The notes beneath the pieces were generated by a model. The model saw nothing but the letters and a program-made list of their open reading frames with translations, did not search any database and was not told where the DNA came from. From contig JAJXWO010000023.1 in NCBI GenBank assembly GCA_021781535.1, positions 1-62,325 of the forward strand: a DNA stretch of 62,325 bases. Direction: 5' to 3'. Shown here one piece after another: positions 26,141-35,408 of the stretch. Position 1 is the stretch's first letter; each line of letters starts with the position of its first letter. The translations under genes and the position numbers were made by a program. Source of the stretch: Deltaproteobacteria bacterium (GTDB taxonomy: Bacteria > Desulfobacterota > Desulfuromonadia > Geobacterales > Pseudopelobacteraceae).

Positions 26141-29100
26141 TTATCGTTTCAGCCACTTCTCCAGGGCAGTCAATAAATCAGGTAACATCAAAGGCTTAGG
26201 AAGATGATCGTTCATTCCGGCAGCGATGCATCGGTCACGGTCCCGCTTCATGGCATTGCCGGTAAGCGCGATAACCGGAAGATTGTGCCGACGTACGGCT
26301 GAGGCCGGATCACGAATAACCGCCGTGACTTCAAAACCATTCATTTCCGGCATCATGCAATCCATCAGCACCAGTGCATAATCATGTGTCTCAAGTGCCT
26401 GTAATGCTTCTTTGCCGTCACCGGCCACATCTACCAGATAACCGTAGCTCTTCAGTAGCTGTGGTACAATTTTCCGGGCTGTCGGATCATCATCAGTCAA
26501 CAGGATACGGATTATGCCAGTTTCACCCCCCATAGCAACAGGCTGATTGACAGTGGTGTGCCCTTGAATGTCAATAGCTAAATCATCCTTGTTACTTCCT
26601 GGTGAGGACGGGAGTAAATTGAGCTGAGGGACATCCGTCTTCAGCTTTTCCATTTTTGCGGTAAACCAGAAAGTTGAACCACGCCCTTCCGTACTTTCCG
26701 CACCGATGCTTCCCCCCATCAATGCCGCCAACTGTTTGCAGATTGTCAGACCAAGTCCGGTACCGCCATAGGTGCGCGTGGTGGAACTGTCGGCCTGAAT
26801 GAAGGGATCGAAGATCCGTTCCAGTTTGTCGGCCGCGATGCCAATACCGCTGTCGCGTATCAGAAAACGGAGGGTGATGGAGTGTTCGGTTTCACTGTCT
26901 TTCCGGGTCTGAAGCGTTACGGAGCCTTTGGGGGTGAATTTAATTGCGTTGCCAACAAGATTGGTGATGATCTGGCGCAGTCGTCCAGGATCGCCTTTCA
27001 AATTCACTGGCACGTTGGCATCTATTGAGGAAGTAAGTTTTATCCCTTTTTCGAGGGCTTGAAGAGACATGAGGTTAATGACATCTGTAACCACCGTCTG
27101 CAGGTCAAAGTCGAATGTTTCCAGTTCAATCTTGTCCGCTTCTATTTTTGACAAGTCGAGGATGTCATTAAGCAGATGCACCAGTTCGATGCCGGATTTT
27201 TTAGCGCTTTCTGCAAATCCATACTGTTCATGAGTCAACCTGGTATGCTGCAACAGTTCAATCATGCCGATAACGCCGTTCATCGGAGTACGGATCTCGT
27301 GGCTCATGGTGGCCAGAAAACGGCTCTTGGCAATAGTGGCCGCCTCGGCAGCAGCTTTGGCCTGACGTAGCTCCATTTCCATCTGTTTGCGCCCTGAGAT
27401 ATCATATGCGGTACCGCTCGCACCGATTATATTCCCGTTTTCATCGCTCATAAAAAGAGCATTAAATACAAGGTCTAGTTCGTTGCCAGACTTTCCTGTA
27501 TGCACGGTTTCAAAGCCGGTGACTGAATTTCCTTCCAATATTCGCCTGAACTCAATGCGAGAACGTTCAGCACTGTCAGGTGTTTGAAAATCGCTGAATT
27601 TTCTACCGAGCATTTCATTTAGTTCATAGCCAAGTACCTGTTCCCAAGCCAGGTTAAGGTAGGTGAACCTTCCTTCATTATCACATTGCCAGATCAGATC
27701 CTGCGATGTTTCTACCAGAGAGTGATAGAGTGCCTCGGATTTTTTCAGTGACACTTCCGCTTGCTTGCGCTCGGTAATATCCCTGTTGGTGGCGCGTTGT
27801 CCCAGATATTTACCGGCGTTGTCATAGACCGGCTGGCATACATGCGAGAACCAGCGCTCTTCGCCGCTGCGGGTAAGAATCCGAAAGTCCATATGGTGTT
27901 GATTCGTTTTCACTGCTGCATCCGGATCTACAGACAGGTGACTGGCAAATTGAATCCGGTCATCTGGATGTGTAATCCTCTCCATGAGCACGGGGTCTTT
28001 CTGAAACTCTTCCCTGTTATATCCGGTATGGCGCTCGCAAGAAGGGGAGATATAGCGCAAGCTGCCGTCGGGAGCCAGCCAGTATTCCCAGTCATACGTA
28101 TAATCTGCGACAGTACGGTATGCTTCTTCGCGTTCCAGCAATTCTGCCGTTCGGGCTTCCACCCGCTGCTCCAGAGATTCATTGATCTGCCGGATTTCAT
28201 AGAACTGACTCACCAGGGAATTCGCCATTTGCCTGAAATTGTTAATCAGGTGATTTGCCTCTGTGACGCCGCTATCCGGCCACTCAATCCCGTCACCATC
28301 TGTCGCCAACCTGCCCGGCAATTCAAATGTTAAAGTGCGAAGCTGTCTTAATGTAGAAACGATATTACGGCTCAATAATTCAGCCAGCGCCAGCGACAGG
28401 AGCAGAAGCAGAAACAACAGGCTCAGCTTGTTTGTATAGCGTTCGGAGAGCGCATTCTGATAGGGTGCCACCGGCTGTTCCAGAATCAACCGCCATCCTG
28501 AGAAGTTGCCGATAGTAGTTTGCGCAACATAGAACGATTTCTGCCAGCGCCCCGATAAAAGAGTATTGGAAGGGACATCCGGGACCCATTGACTGATCCC
28601 TTTTTCAAGAGGACTAAGTGTCCCTTTGCCACGGACAAACGGCGCCATTACCTTTTGATCCGGACAATTAGTCATAATAACGATGCCGTTTCTATCCAAA
28701 AGCGTGTAATGAGTGGCATCGTGATCCGTTTCTTTGTTGAGGAACGCCTGAATCTGCTCCATGTTCATGGCGCCGACAGCAAAACCGCCATAGTGTCCAC
28801 TCGTAACAATCGGAGCAAGCATCAGGACTCTCGGAACGGGGATGCCGACCCTGCTCATGACTACTTCAGAAAGCATCGGTTTGAGCGTCCGCTTGAGCGT
28901 TTGGACATAGGAGCGATCTGCATAGTTTTTACCTATACCGCTTTGCCCCAACTCGTCTATCAGAGGGAAAATGGCGGTGGTTGTCGCGTCTCTGTCCCGA
29001 AGCCCGATATAATAAAAATTGACGTCTGCCTTCTTTGCCTGTTCGAGAAAAGGTCGCATCTGCTCCGGAGTTTTGGAAGACGCCATCTGTGCCAGATTTA

Positions 29101-29797
29101 CAATGGCAGATTCCCTGTTTTTCAACCATATTTCCAAAAGTTGGTCCACACTCTGGCTATCCTGAAGCAGGGTAGTACGAACATGCCGGTCGGTTTCGTT
29201 AAAGTCGGTTCTGCTGTCAACGGCAAGCATAATCAGTGCTGGGAACAATACAAAAAAAGCCAACAGGTTACTGACAATTTCGCGGTACGAGATAAGTGCC
29301 GTGCGCGACCTGTGCACATATATGGTGTAGAGCAGACGGGCAACCAGGGCATTAGCAATGCCGTTTACCGCCTCTTTGATCATGACAATGTACGCATTAG
29401 TTGGGGGAGCATGCATGATGACGTGGTAAAACAGGTAACCGAGCGGCATGCCGACAATAAGCCAGTAGAGGATATCTGCAAATACCAGCCCGATTCTACG
29501 GTGCCCCATCAGCACGCCGACCACCGCCACTTCGGCGGTCAGAATAACGATAGAGTAGGGATGATTCCAGAGAATATACGTATAGCTGGAGATAATGGCG
29601 GCCGCAAGTATGCCACGCCCAAGTCCGAAGAGTTGCAGGGCCAGCAGGGCGAAGATGCTGCCGAACAGAAAATAGATGTTGAGGAAAATCGGAAAATTAA
29701 AATAGTTGCCCGCCACGCCGGCAATAATAATTGCCAGGAGGAGGGGAGTTCGGTACTTGCAAGCAACAGTGGCAGTGGTTGGTGGTGAGACGGTCAT
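26141..29797 (-). CDS. Membrane hybrid sensor histidine kinase (7TM-Cache-PAS-PAS-HisKA-HATPase-REC)
   Basis: The 1218 residues begin with about six or seven membrane helices (20-175), then another helix near 195. An extracytoplasmic Cache-type sensor follows at about 210-455 and another helix near 465 (LSLLFLLLLLSLALAELL). Two PAS domains lie at about 570-810, then a HisKA box ([19 protein letters not shown]). The ATPase domain has N and G boxes (GNAIKFTPKG, GTGLGLTICKQL). A C-terminal receiver carries LVLMDCMMPEMNG. There is no HPt domain, so phosphotransfer must use a separate protein. AGGAG precedes the ATG. It is transcribed away from the cytochrome gene region. Confidence 0.93.
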   Translation of the reverse strand: MTVSPPTTATVACKYRTPLLLAIIIAGVAGNYFNFPIFLNIYFLFGSIFALLALQLFGLGRGILAAAIISSYTYILWNHPYSIVILTAEVAVVGVLMGHRRIGLVFADILYWLIVGMPLGYLFYHVIMHAPPTNAYIVMIKEAVNGIANALVARLLYTIYVHRSRTALISYREIVSNLLAFFVLFPALIMLAVDSRTDFNETDRHVRTTLLQDSQSVDQLLEIWLKNRESAIVNLAQMASSKTPEQMRPFLEQAKKADVNFYYIGLRDRDATTTAIFPLIDELGQSGIGKNYADRSYVQTLKRTLKPMLSEVVMSRVGIPVPRVLMLAPIVTSGHYGGFAVGAMNMEQIQAFLNKETDHDATHYTLLDRNGIVIMTNCPDQKVMAPFVRGKGTLSPLEKGISQWVPDVPSNTLLSGRWQKSFYVAQTTIGNFSGWRLILEQPVAPYQNALSERYTNKLSLLFLLLLLSLALAELLSRNIVSTLRQLRTLTFELPGRLATDGDGIEWPDSGVTEANHLINNFRQMANSLVSQFYEIRQINESLEQRVEARTAELLEREEAYRTVADYTYDWEYWLAPDGSLRYISPSCERHTGYNREEFQKDPVLMERITHPDDRIQFASHLSVDPDAAVKTNQHHMDFRILTRSGEERWFSHVCQPVYDNAGKYLGQRATNRDITERKQAEVSLKKSEALYHSLVETSQDLIWQCDNEGRFTYLNLAWEQVLGYELNEMLGRKFSDFQTPDSAERSRIEFRRILEGNSVTGFETVHTGKSGNELDLVFNALFMSDENGNIIGASGTAYDISGRKQMEMELRQAKAAAEAATIAKSRFLATMSHEIRTPMNGVIGMIELLQHTRLTHEQYGFAESAKKSGIELVHLLNDILDLSKIEADKIELETFDFDLQTVVTDVINLMSLQALEKGIKLTSSIDANVPVNLKGDPGRLRQIITNLVGNAIKFTPKGSVTLQTRKDSETEHSITLRFLIRDSGIGIAADKLERIFDPFIQADSSTTRTYGGTGLGLTICKQLAALMGGSIGAESTEGRGSTFWFTAKMEKLKTDVPQLNLLPSSPGSNKDDLAIDIQGHTTVNQPVAMGGETGIIRILLTDDDPTARKIVPQLLKSYGYLVDVAGDGKEALQALETHDYALVLMDCMMPEMNGFEVTAVIRDPASAVRRHNLPVIALTGNAMKRDRDRCIAAGMNDHLPKPLMLPDLLTALEKWLKR

Positions 29798-29876
29798 GAT
29801 TTCTCCTCAATAACCGAAAGAAAGCAACTCTTCGTCCAAGTGTATCGCCATTCTTGCAGATTACAACCGCCGCTTA

Positions 29877-31739
29877 TTATTTACCGGACAGAAGTCGACG
29901 ATGAAGTGCATCATCCAGCGCACGATAATCAAGTCTTTTCCGATAGATTGCATCTTTCGGTTTATCATGACACGGAAGACAGAGATTGACTGCCAGTGTT
30001 TTTTTCACTTCAGCCCCACTCAGCGGCCGGGCATTTTCTCGAGTGATTGCAGAATAGGCGTTAACCTTCCCTTTATCCAAGGTCAGAAAACCATCCAACG
30101 GCTTACTGTCCGAACGTTCACAGATTAACGTCCCTTTGATACTGTTCCCCTCGATCACATGCTGGCCAAAGCCGAGAAAAGCCGGATTGCCATGACATTC
30201 GACACAGCCGACAGCTTTTTTGCTGCTGTTGTGTGAGTAAAACGGTGCAAAGCGAAGCTGTTGTTTGCCTTTAAATTTTGATACATACTCAGTTTTAGAC
30301 TGTCTGCCATCCCCCTCTATCACGGTGACAAATGTCTGACAACCAGGAGTAACGGGAGAGATACGGCCACGCTGATTAAGCGCCAGAGGAAACGGGTAAA
30401 GCATCCGGTAATCCTCTGTTTCACTGAACGCGCCAGGGGTATCAATCCCTTTGATGAAATCATGGCCGCTCTGCTGCCTATCATAGGTGGTATGGCAGCC
30501 ATAGCATTGCGGCACGGCACGGGAGTGACAACTATAGCATTCAAGCCGTTCGTGTCCGGCAACGGTATGTTCCGGTGTACCCGTGATTACCTTGCTTTTA
30601 TGTAATGTGCCGTTTTTTTTGCCGACCACCCAAATCGTATTGTCACGATAAAAGACATTGGAGTAGTTCCGCCCTTTGGATGTCTGAATCATTTTCATGC
30701 CCGAAGTCACGGGTACCCCGTATTTTTTTGATTCCCGCACCGCCTCCTCGTTTTCGCGGGTGATCTCGCGATAGCGGGGGACCTCCTTTGCTCCGCCGTG
30801 GCAATCTTCGCAGGAGATTTCCGTTTGCAGGTACATATTCCGGTATGCATAGCCATCCCCCATCACATCACGTGATGTGTGGCAATCTATACACTCCATA
30901 CCCGCAGCGAAGTGAACATCGGGGGTAATGTGGGTGAGGTTGCGAGCGCCGCTTGCCATTACCGGCCCGCCCTCTCCTCTCATGGTCGGGACAAGGCCGT
31001 TGTTGCCATCGTACAGGCCTTGATACGAGAATGCGATCCGGCCGCTGCGATTGTGACAGCGAGAACAGACATTTATATCCGGAGTAGCGGTTATGGCATG
31101 GGTGGCAGAATGACCGACCTTCCCCGTCATGGTTTTATCGTTCCCCTTGTAGACCCCTTCATCATTCCAGGGAAAATGACACGCAGCACAGCCGGAAGCG
31201 TGGCTGGCGCCATAGACACCAACCGTCTCCGCTCCAATATGACAACGGGCACAAAATTTACGGTACAGCTCTCCGGAGAGGTTATCGAGATTGCTTACCG
31301 GTTGAGGTAAATACGGCGTGCCGGAGGCGTCAAACTGTTTTTCGCCATGGGTAGTGTACCTGGTGCCATCTTCCCCTTCCCACGTCAGCTGAGTATTGCG
31401 GATCATTCCCGCAGCCGTGTACATAAGGTTACTCTTCATCCGCCCAAACTGATACGCGTGGCAGGGGGCACAACCATTCTCCCAGCGGCCGATAAATTGC
31501 GGATTACCGACACCGAACATACCCTGATGCGCTTTTTCTTTCCGCTCTTCCAGCGGTTTGCCGCCATGGCAGGTAACACAGTCACCATGGGATTCTGAGA
31601 CGTGTTCTATACCCTTATGACAACGAACACAGGAAGAGTGCTTTATTCCCTGCTGACACCCGGAGAGGAACGCAGGTAGGCAAGACAAAAGCAGAAGTAT
31701 GATATGAATTGTGCCGTGACCGGCGGAACGAATCAGCAT
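29877..31739 (-). CDS. Dodecaheme c-type cytochrome lipoprotein
   Basis: A 620-residue lipoprotein with 12 CxxCH heme-binding motifs, the first at Cys37 and the last at Cys587. The signal peptide ends in the lipobox LSGC, giving acylated Cys28. Twelve hemes with a lipid anchor is typical of outer-surface or periplasm-facing electron conduits in metal-reducing bacteria. It lies downstream of a porin, a rhodanese lipoprotein and a small exported protein, all in one direction, resembling ext-type conduit clusters. A terminator lies between it and the porin gene, so it may have its own promoter or depend on readthrough. Confidence 0.93.
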   Translation of the reverse strand: MLIRSAGHGTIHIILLLLSCLPAFLSGCQQGIKHSSCVRCHKGIEHVSESHGDCVTCHGGKPLEERKEKAHQGMFGVGNPQFIGRWENGCAPCHAYQFGRMKSNLMYTAAGMIRNTQLTWEGEDGTRYTTHGEKQFDASGTPYLPQPVSNLDNLSGELYRKFCARCHIGAETVGVYGASHASGCAACHFPWNDEGVYKGNDKTMTGKVGHSATHAITATPDINVCSRCHNRSGRIAFSYQGLYDGNNGLVPTMRGEGGPVMASGARNLTHITPDVHFAAGMECIDCHTSRDVMGDGYAYRNMYLQTEISCEDCHGGAKEVPRYREITRENEEAVRESKKYGVPVTSGMKMIQTSKGRNYSNVFYRDNTIWVVGKKNGTLHKSKVITGTPEHTVAGHERLECYSCHSRAVPQCYGCHTTYDRQQSGHDFIKGIDTPGAFSETEDYRMLYPFPLALNQRGRISPVTPGCQTFVTVIEGDGRQSKTEYVSKFKGKQQLRFAPFYSHNSSKKAVGCVECHGNPAFLGFGQHVIEGNSIKGTLICERSDSKPLDGFLTLDKGKVNAYSAITRENARPLSGAEVKKTLAVNLCLPCHDKPKDAIYRKRLDYRALDDALHRRLLSGK

Positions 31740-31805
31740 TTCCAGAGGAGACCTTTAGCTTCTTGAAATTAGTCAAATATAGCACGTCCTTTTCAAGTAT
31801 CTATA

Positions 31806-31849
31806 AATAAAAAACCGGCCTGGCAGATATGGAAACCTGTCAGGCCGGT
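31806..31849 (-). terminator. Rho-independent terminator after the porin gene
   Basis: On the minus strand a 13-base stem (ACCGGCCTGACAG with CTGCCAGGCCGGT, one G-T pair) and a 10-base loop are followed by TTTTTTATTT. It lies 26 bases after the porin stop codon and 67 bases before the cytochrome start. Confidence 0.85.
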
Positions 31850-31874
31850 CTGCTACCTATTTACTGTTTGTACA

Positions 31875-33071
31875 TTAGAAAATCAACTGCAACTGGGTAA
31901 TAAAGGTAGTGAAATCTTTGCTATTCACGCCATTAACGATGCCTTCGGTGCCAAAATCAGTGTGGGATACTTCGGCGGTCAGCTTCAGATTCTGGTCGCG
32001 GAAGTAATAGTTGGCACCGCCACCATACCAGTCAACTTTTTGGTCAAAGACGTTGTTCAGTGAGGCAAAGCGCCACTTCTCATAACGGCCGAAGAATTGC
32101 AGCGGCAGCATGGGAAGCATGTAGCCACCTTTCACGTACCAGCCGTTTTTCTGCCCGTTAATGCCGATAGTTCCTGCATCAGGGTTGGCTCCTTTGTAGG
32201 CATCGTCCAGATTCACATCCTCATAGGCGGCAGATGCAGTGACCGTACCGACCCCTTCAAACGGATACTCGAAGAAGCCGTCAACTGTCCAGGCTTTGTA
32301 GTCTTTTTTATCTGTTTTGGCGACCGTATCACCATAGGCGATCTCCGGTTCGTATTGATAGGCACCGCCAATGGTCAAGACCTTTTTCTTGCCCAGATAC
32401 GTTCCTTTGTAGCCATATTCGTTCTCAGGATCGAGCAGCGTTACATGGCCGCGAATGGAATAACGGAAGTTGGAACTGGGAGCGGTATCGCCCGACACGG
32501 CCTTGCGCCCTTCCATAACATCAGCACGATACTGGAACATGTCATTGAACAGGTTGCCCCACACCGCCACTCCCATATCCCTGGTCTTGGTGTAGGCGGT
32601 ATTGATGAAGAGCGACCGGTCGAGCGTCAGCGGCATTTCGCACGCTTCCAGGTTCTCACGGGAGAGGTTGTATTTGAACTTGCCGACGTTTACATGGAAG
32701 CTGTCGTTCAGCTTGAAGCGCATCACTGCGTCGAGGAGCTGGAATTCCGTTCCCGCATTGGTACTGGCGACGCCGAGGGTGGTGACGTTCGGGTCCTCGG
32801 TGAATTCCGTCTGGACGTAGAGGCTCAGCATATCCCCATACGCTCCCATCAGGGCAAGCCGGTTGCGGCGGAAGTTGAAATTGGTGGTGGTATCGTCGTT
32901 ATTGTCTCCCGATCCGGTGTCACGCACCGTCATCTGGAACTGCCCCTTGTAATCAAGTTGCAGCGTCCCCTCGTCATTCGGGCCGAAGGTCATCTGCGGT
33001 CCGGCAAAGGCTGTGCCGGCCAAGCCCAACAACAGGGCAGCTGAAGCACTTATTTTCCCGATTCTAGACAT
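31875..33071 (-). CDS. Outer-membrane porin of the ext-like cluster
   Basis: A 398-residue exported beta-barrel: a signal peptide (MSRIGKISASAALLLGLAGTAFA) then amphipathic strands and a C-terminal aromatic residue (FITQLQLIF). NFNFRRNRLALMGAYGDMLSLYVQTEF resembles phosphate-selective-porin-type (OprP/OprO) strands. It lies between the rhodanese lipoprotein and the 12-heme cytochrome. In ext-type clusters such a barrel is thought to house or accompany the multiheme cytochromes across the outer membrane. A solute porin is the alternative. Confidence 0.87.
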   Translation of the reverse strand: MSRIGKISASAALLLGLAGTAFAGPQMTFGPNDEGTLQLDYKGQFQMTVRDTGSGDNNDDTTTNFNFRRNRLALMGAYGDMLSLYVQTEFTEDPNVTTLGVASTNAGTEFQLLDAVMRFKLNDSFHVNVGKFKYNLSRENLEACEMPLTLDRSLFINTAYTKTRDMGVAVWGNLFNDMFQYRADVMEGRKAVSGDTAPSSNFRYSIRGHVTLLDPENEYGYKGTYLGKKKVLTIGGAYQYEPEIAYGDTVAKTDKKDYKAWTVDGFFEYPFEGVGTVTASAAYEDVNLDDAYKGANPDAGTIGINGQKNGWYVKGGYMLPMLPLQFFGRYEKWRFASLNNVFDQKVDWYGGGANYYFRDQNLKLTAEVSHTDFGTEGIVNGVNSKDFTTFITQLQLIF

Positions 33072-33132
33072 ATATCTTTCTCCTTCACTAGTTAGTGTGA
33101 TTACTTAAAATATTGAAAACGGGTTGTCAATG

Positions 33133-34596
33133 CTAGCAACCGCTACCACTGCCGGAAGCCCCGCCACTGGTGGTCGTGCTTACTGGTGGAGTGGAAAAAT
33201 AGATTTTATCAGCTTTAAAAATCTGGTTGGCTTCTGGATCTAGAACTGATGTGAAACTCAGATAGAGATTGTCGGATAGTGGCAGAGAGCCACTAAATGT
33301 ACCAAAACTACGTGAATCAATATCAGTTCTCCAGATGGAAGGGGTCCCATTCACGTCGGGTAAGTTCCCTGATTTGTAGCCGGACCACTGTCCCCATGAG
33401 CCATCATACATTGTAACTGGCCACCCCAGAATCCCGTCCAACACGAAGAACGGCACTGATGCACGGTAACCGGACACACAATAGACATAGTTCATTTTCT
33501 TTGTTGCGGTGACGCCAAGAGCTGACAGATAGCCGGCAAGATCAGTCTTGTAGGTACGAGTTTTAGGACCAGTTACATCAACTGTTGCTGTCGTCGAAGC
33601 ATTGGTTGATACTAATTTTGTTACAGTCGTTGTGGTTCCTATTTTTAATGTTGTCGTGGCAGGAATGGTATAATCAGCATAGTTATCCTTGATAGCACCG
33701 GTAATATGTGCAGTGTCATAATCATAGGACCCATTTGGATTGGCACCACGTGCGTCCAGAATGGCAATACCTGCAGCATCTGTCGTGCTTTCAGTGCCAG
33801 CATTGACTTTATCAACCAACGCGATCATTTCGCCGATCGAGTAGCGCATTCCAAGGGATGCAAAGTTACCCGTATAATTGTTGCAGACACTGTATGTTGA
33901 AGGAGTAATATTCGGGACTACGGAAGTCAGAGAATACGTCCCGTCTTTCCAGGCATCATCACCACCATCCAGTATTTTAATGCGATTTTTTGGAAAGCCC
34001 CAATATCGTAGTGTAAAGTATGCACGAGCAGCATATAAATTGTTTTGGCCACTACTGACGGTCAAAACAATTGTTGTATATTTATTAATGCCAAAGCGCT
34101 GAATCAGCTTATCCATAGAAGCACCATCAGGAACCATGGTAGTCATGTCTGCAACTGCTTCTCGACGGGTATACCCAAGTTCTGTACCGCTATTCCAGAG
34201 TTGTGCGCCCGGTATATGACTGGTATATCCATACGTTGTTTTGGCTGTTGTTGTAGTTACAAATTTGTCGTCAGATGTATCAGCAGGGGTGCCATTATTA
34301 TCAATTGTGTTACTTGTTGTTGTTGCAGTTGAATCAGCTGCAGGACTTACGGTCAAAACAACAACCCTGTCATAGCTGCTGAATGAGGCATTTACCTTAC
34401 CTTCATCCATCCACCCTTTAAGCGTTGCGGCATCAATCAAGGCATCAGCAGTTTTAGTGGTGGTTATGTTTGCGCTAGCAGCCGGATCACTGTACCCATC
34501 CGTCCCGCACCCCCACATGGTAAGCGCGGCAATCAGTACTGTCCCAAGCAGGGCTACAATCAGTCCTTTGCTCTTCTTCATCATCTTTTCCGACAT
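33133..34596 (-). CDS. Tandem-rhodanese exported lipoprotein (ExtH-like)
   Basis: The 487 residues start with a lipoprotein-type signal (LLGTVLIAALTMWGC, a slightly unusual lipobox) and contain two rhodanese-like domains. The N-terminal one (about 50-240) has TVSSGQNNLYAARAYF where the catalytic loop should be, so it lacks the active cysteine. The C-terminal one has an intact CVSGYRAS loop. This inactive-plus-active arrangement is usual for thiosulfate sulfurtransferases. The start at 34596 follows TAGGAGGAGG. A Ser/Gly-rich tail ends in Cys. Rhodanese-type lipoproteins accompany a porin and cytochromes in the Geobacter extHIJKL conduit, which this gene order resembles. Confidence 0.85.
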   Translation of the reverse strand: MSEKMMKKSKGLIVALLGTVLIAALTMWGCGTDGYSDPAASANITTTKTADALIDAATLKGWMDEGKVNASFSSYDRVVVLTVSPAADSTATTTSNTIDNNGTPADTSDDKFVTTTTAKTTYGYTSHIPGAQLWNSGTELGYTRREAVADMTTMVPDGASMDKLIQRFGINKYTTIVLTVSSGQNNLYAARAYFTLRYWGFPKNRIKILDGGDDAWKDGTYSLTSVVPNITPSTYSVCNNYTGNFASLGMRYSIGEMIALVDKVNAGTESTTDAAGIAILDARGANPNGSYDYDTAHITGAIKDNYADYTIPATTTLKIGTTTTVTKLVSTNASTTATVDVTGPKTRTYKTDLAGYLSALGVTATKKMNYVYCVSGYRASVPFFVLDGILGWPVTMYDGSWGQWSGYKSGNLPDVNGTPSIWRTDIDSRSFGTFSGSLPLSDNLYLSFTSVLDPEANQIFKADKIYFSTPPVSTTTSGGASGSGSGC

Positions 34597-34918
34597 AATT
34601 CCTCCTCCTAAAAAAGTGTGAGAATACAACCGGTACCAAAGGCGTTTCAATTCTACATCTCTACCTGCTCTTCACCTCCCTTCGAGTAATGTAGCCAGAT
34701 TGTGCGAACGCGAAAAAAGGCATTAAAATACCGGCGGCAATTAAACCGTCGGTATTGTAAAACTGGGGCTTTTGTGGCAGAGTAGCCTCCTTCTGCATTG
34801 ATGAAAACATCTTGTATAAAAACAGGGTAATCATTAATTTTTTGCTCCAGTTTGCAGGGTTAACTTCCTTGGTACCGTTTTGCTGAAGCCCCTTCCATTT
34901 TACGAAAGGGTAAAAACT
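34597..34918. other. Intergenic region between rhodanese gene and small exported protein gene
   Basis: These 322 bases hold no supported gene. The only clear structure is the hairpin at 34728-34755. A promoter for the rhodanese-porin unit probably lies here but I cannot place it. Confidence 0.5.
34728..34755 (-). terminator. Probable terminator hairpin after the small exported protein gene
   Basis: On the minus strand a 10-base stem (ATACCGACGG with CCGCCGGTAT, one G-T pair) and an eight-base loop are followed by TTTTAATG and later TTTTTT. It is about 160 bases after the stop, so the assignment is moderate. Confidence 0.5.
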
Positions 34919-35236
34919 TCATTGCCCGATAACTGGATCTGCCCATTTGAATTTGACCTTCGGTTTTTCCGTAATCTGTCGTTGCTGGATTTCTCTTGTT
35001 TCATGTGGCGACGACAAGGTCGAAGTGCGTGCCTGTGGCACAGTTGCAGGCGACGTTCCCGAAGTGTGATCGCTTGAAGACAAATACTTCACCGCTGCAA
35101 TCGTATTGACAGTGCCGTCAAGTATTATTGATTGAGTTTTTCCATCGGTAAAAGTAATGACAACCGAATCAGCCCAACTTTGAGAACTGCATGACAGAAT
35201 AAACATGGCCAACATGCTTATTTTTAAATTATTCAT
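34919..35236 (-). CDS. Small exported protein of unknown function
   Basis: The 105 residues have an N-terminal signal peptide (MNNLKISMLAMFILSCSSQSWA), a short beta-rich segment (DSVVITFTDGKTQSIILDGT) and a Ser/Thr-rich then charged tail ending KFKWADPVIGQ. AGGA lies 10 bases before the ATG at 35236, which is preferred over an earlier in-frame start because it places the signal peptide at the N-terminus. The Cys in LSCSSQ could make it a lipoprotein. It is divergent from the LysR regulator and first in the ext-like gene series. I do not recognise a named family. Confidence 0.65.
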   Translation of the reverse strand: MNNLKISMLAMFILSCSSQSWADSVVITFTDGKTQSIILDGTVNTIAAVKYLSSSDHTSGTSPATVPQARTSTLSSPHETREIQQRQITEKPKVKFKWADPVIGQ

Positions 35237-35408
35237 TGGCGTATGATTCCTGTATTTATGATGTGGCAGGTTGCTCATGCTCGATAAAATCTGGTCAAGT
35301 CCAGATTTCGGCTGCATCTTAGTATGGTCATTTGATATTATGAAAACGAAATTTAATCATGAAGCTATGCGGGTTTGTCAATAAAACAAGGTATTACGGA
35401 GAAATGCA
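35237..35408. promoter_or_regulatory. Divergent promoter region for LysR regulator and ext-like genes
   Basis: These 172 AT-rich bases lie between divergent genes, the usual place for a LysR-type operator. AT-rich half-sites occur around 35333-35365, but no single T-N11-A box is decisive. Confidence 0.45.

Noticed and set aside
28589..29788. A 399-codon open frame on the plus strand
   Set aside because: It lies wholly antisense to the well-supported hybrid kinase gene and shows no domain; the opposite strand explains the sequence.
32097..33044. A 315-codon open frame on the plus strand
   Set aside because: It is antisense to the porin gene, low-complexity in composition, without a plausible ribosome site or family.
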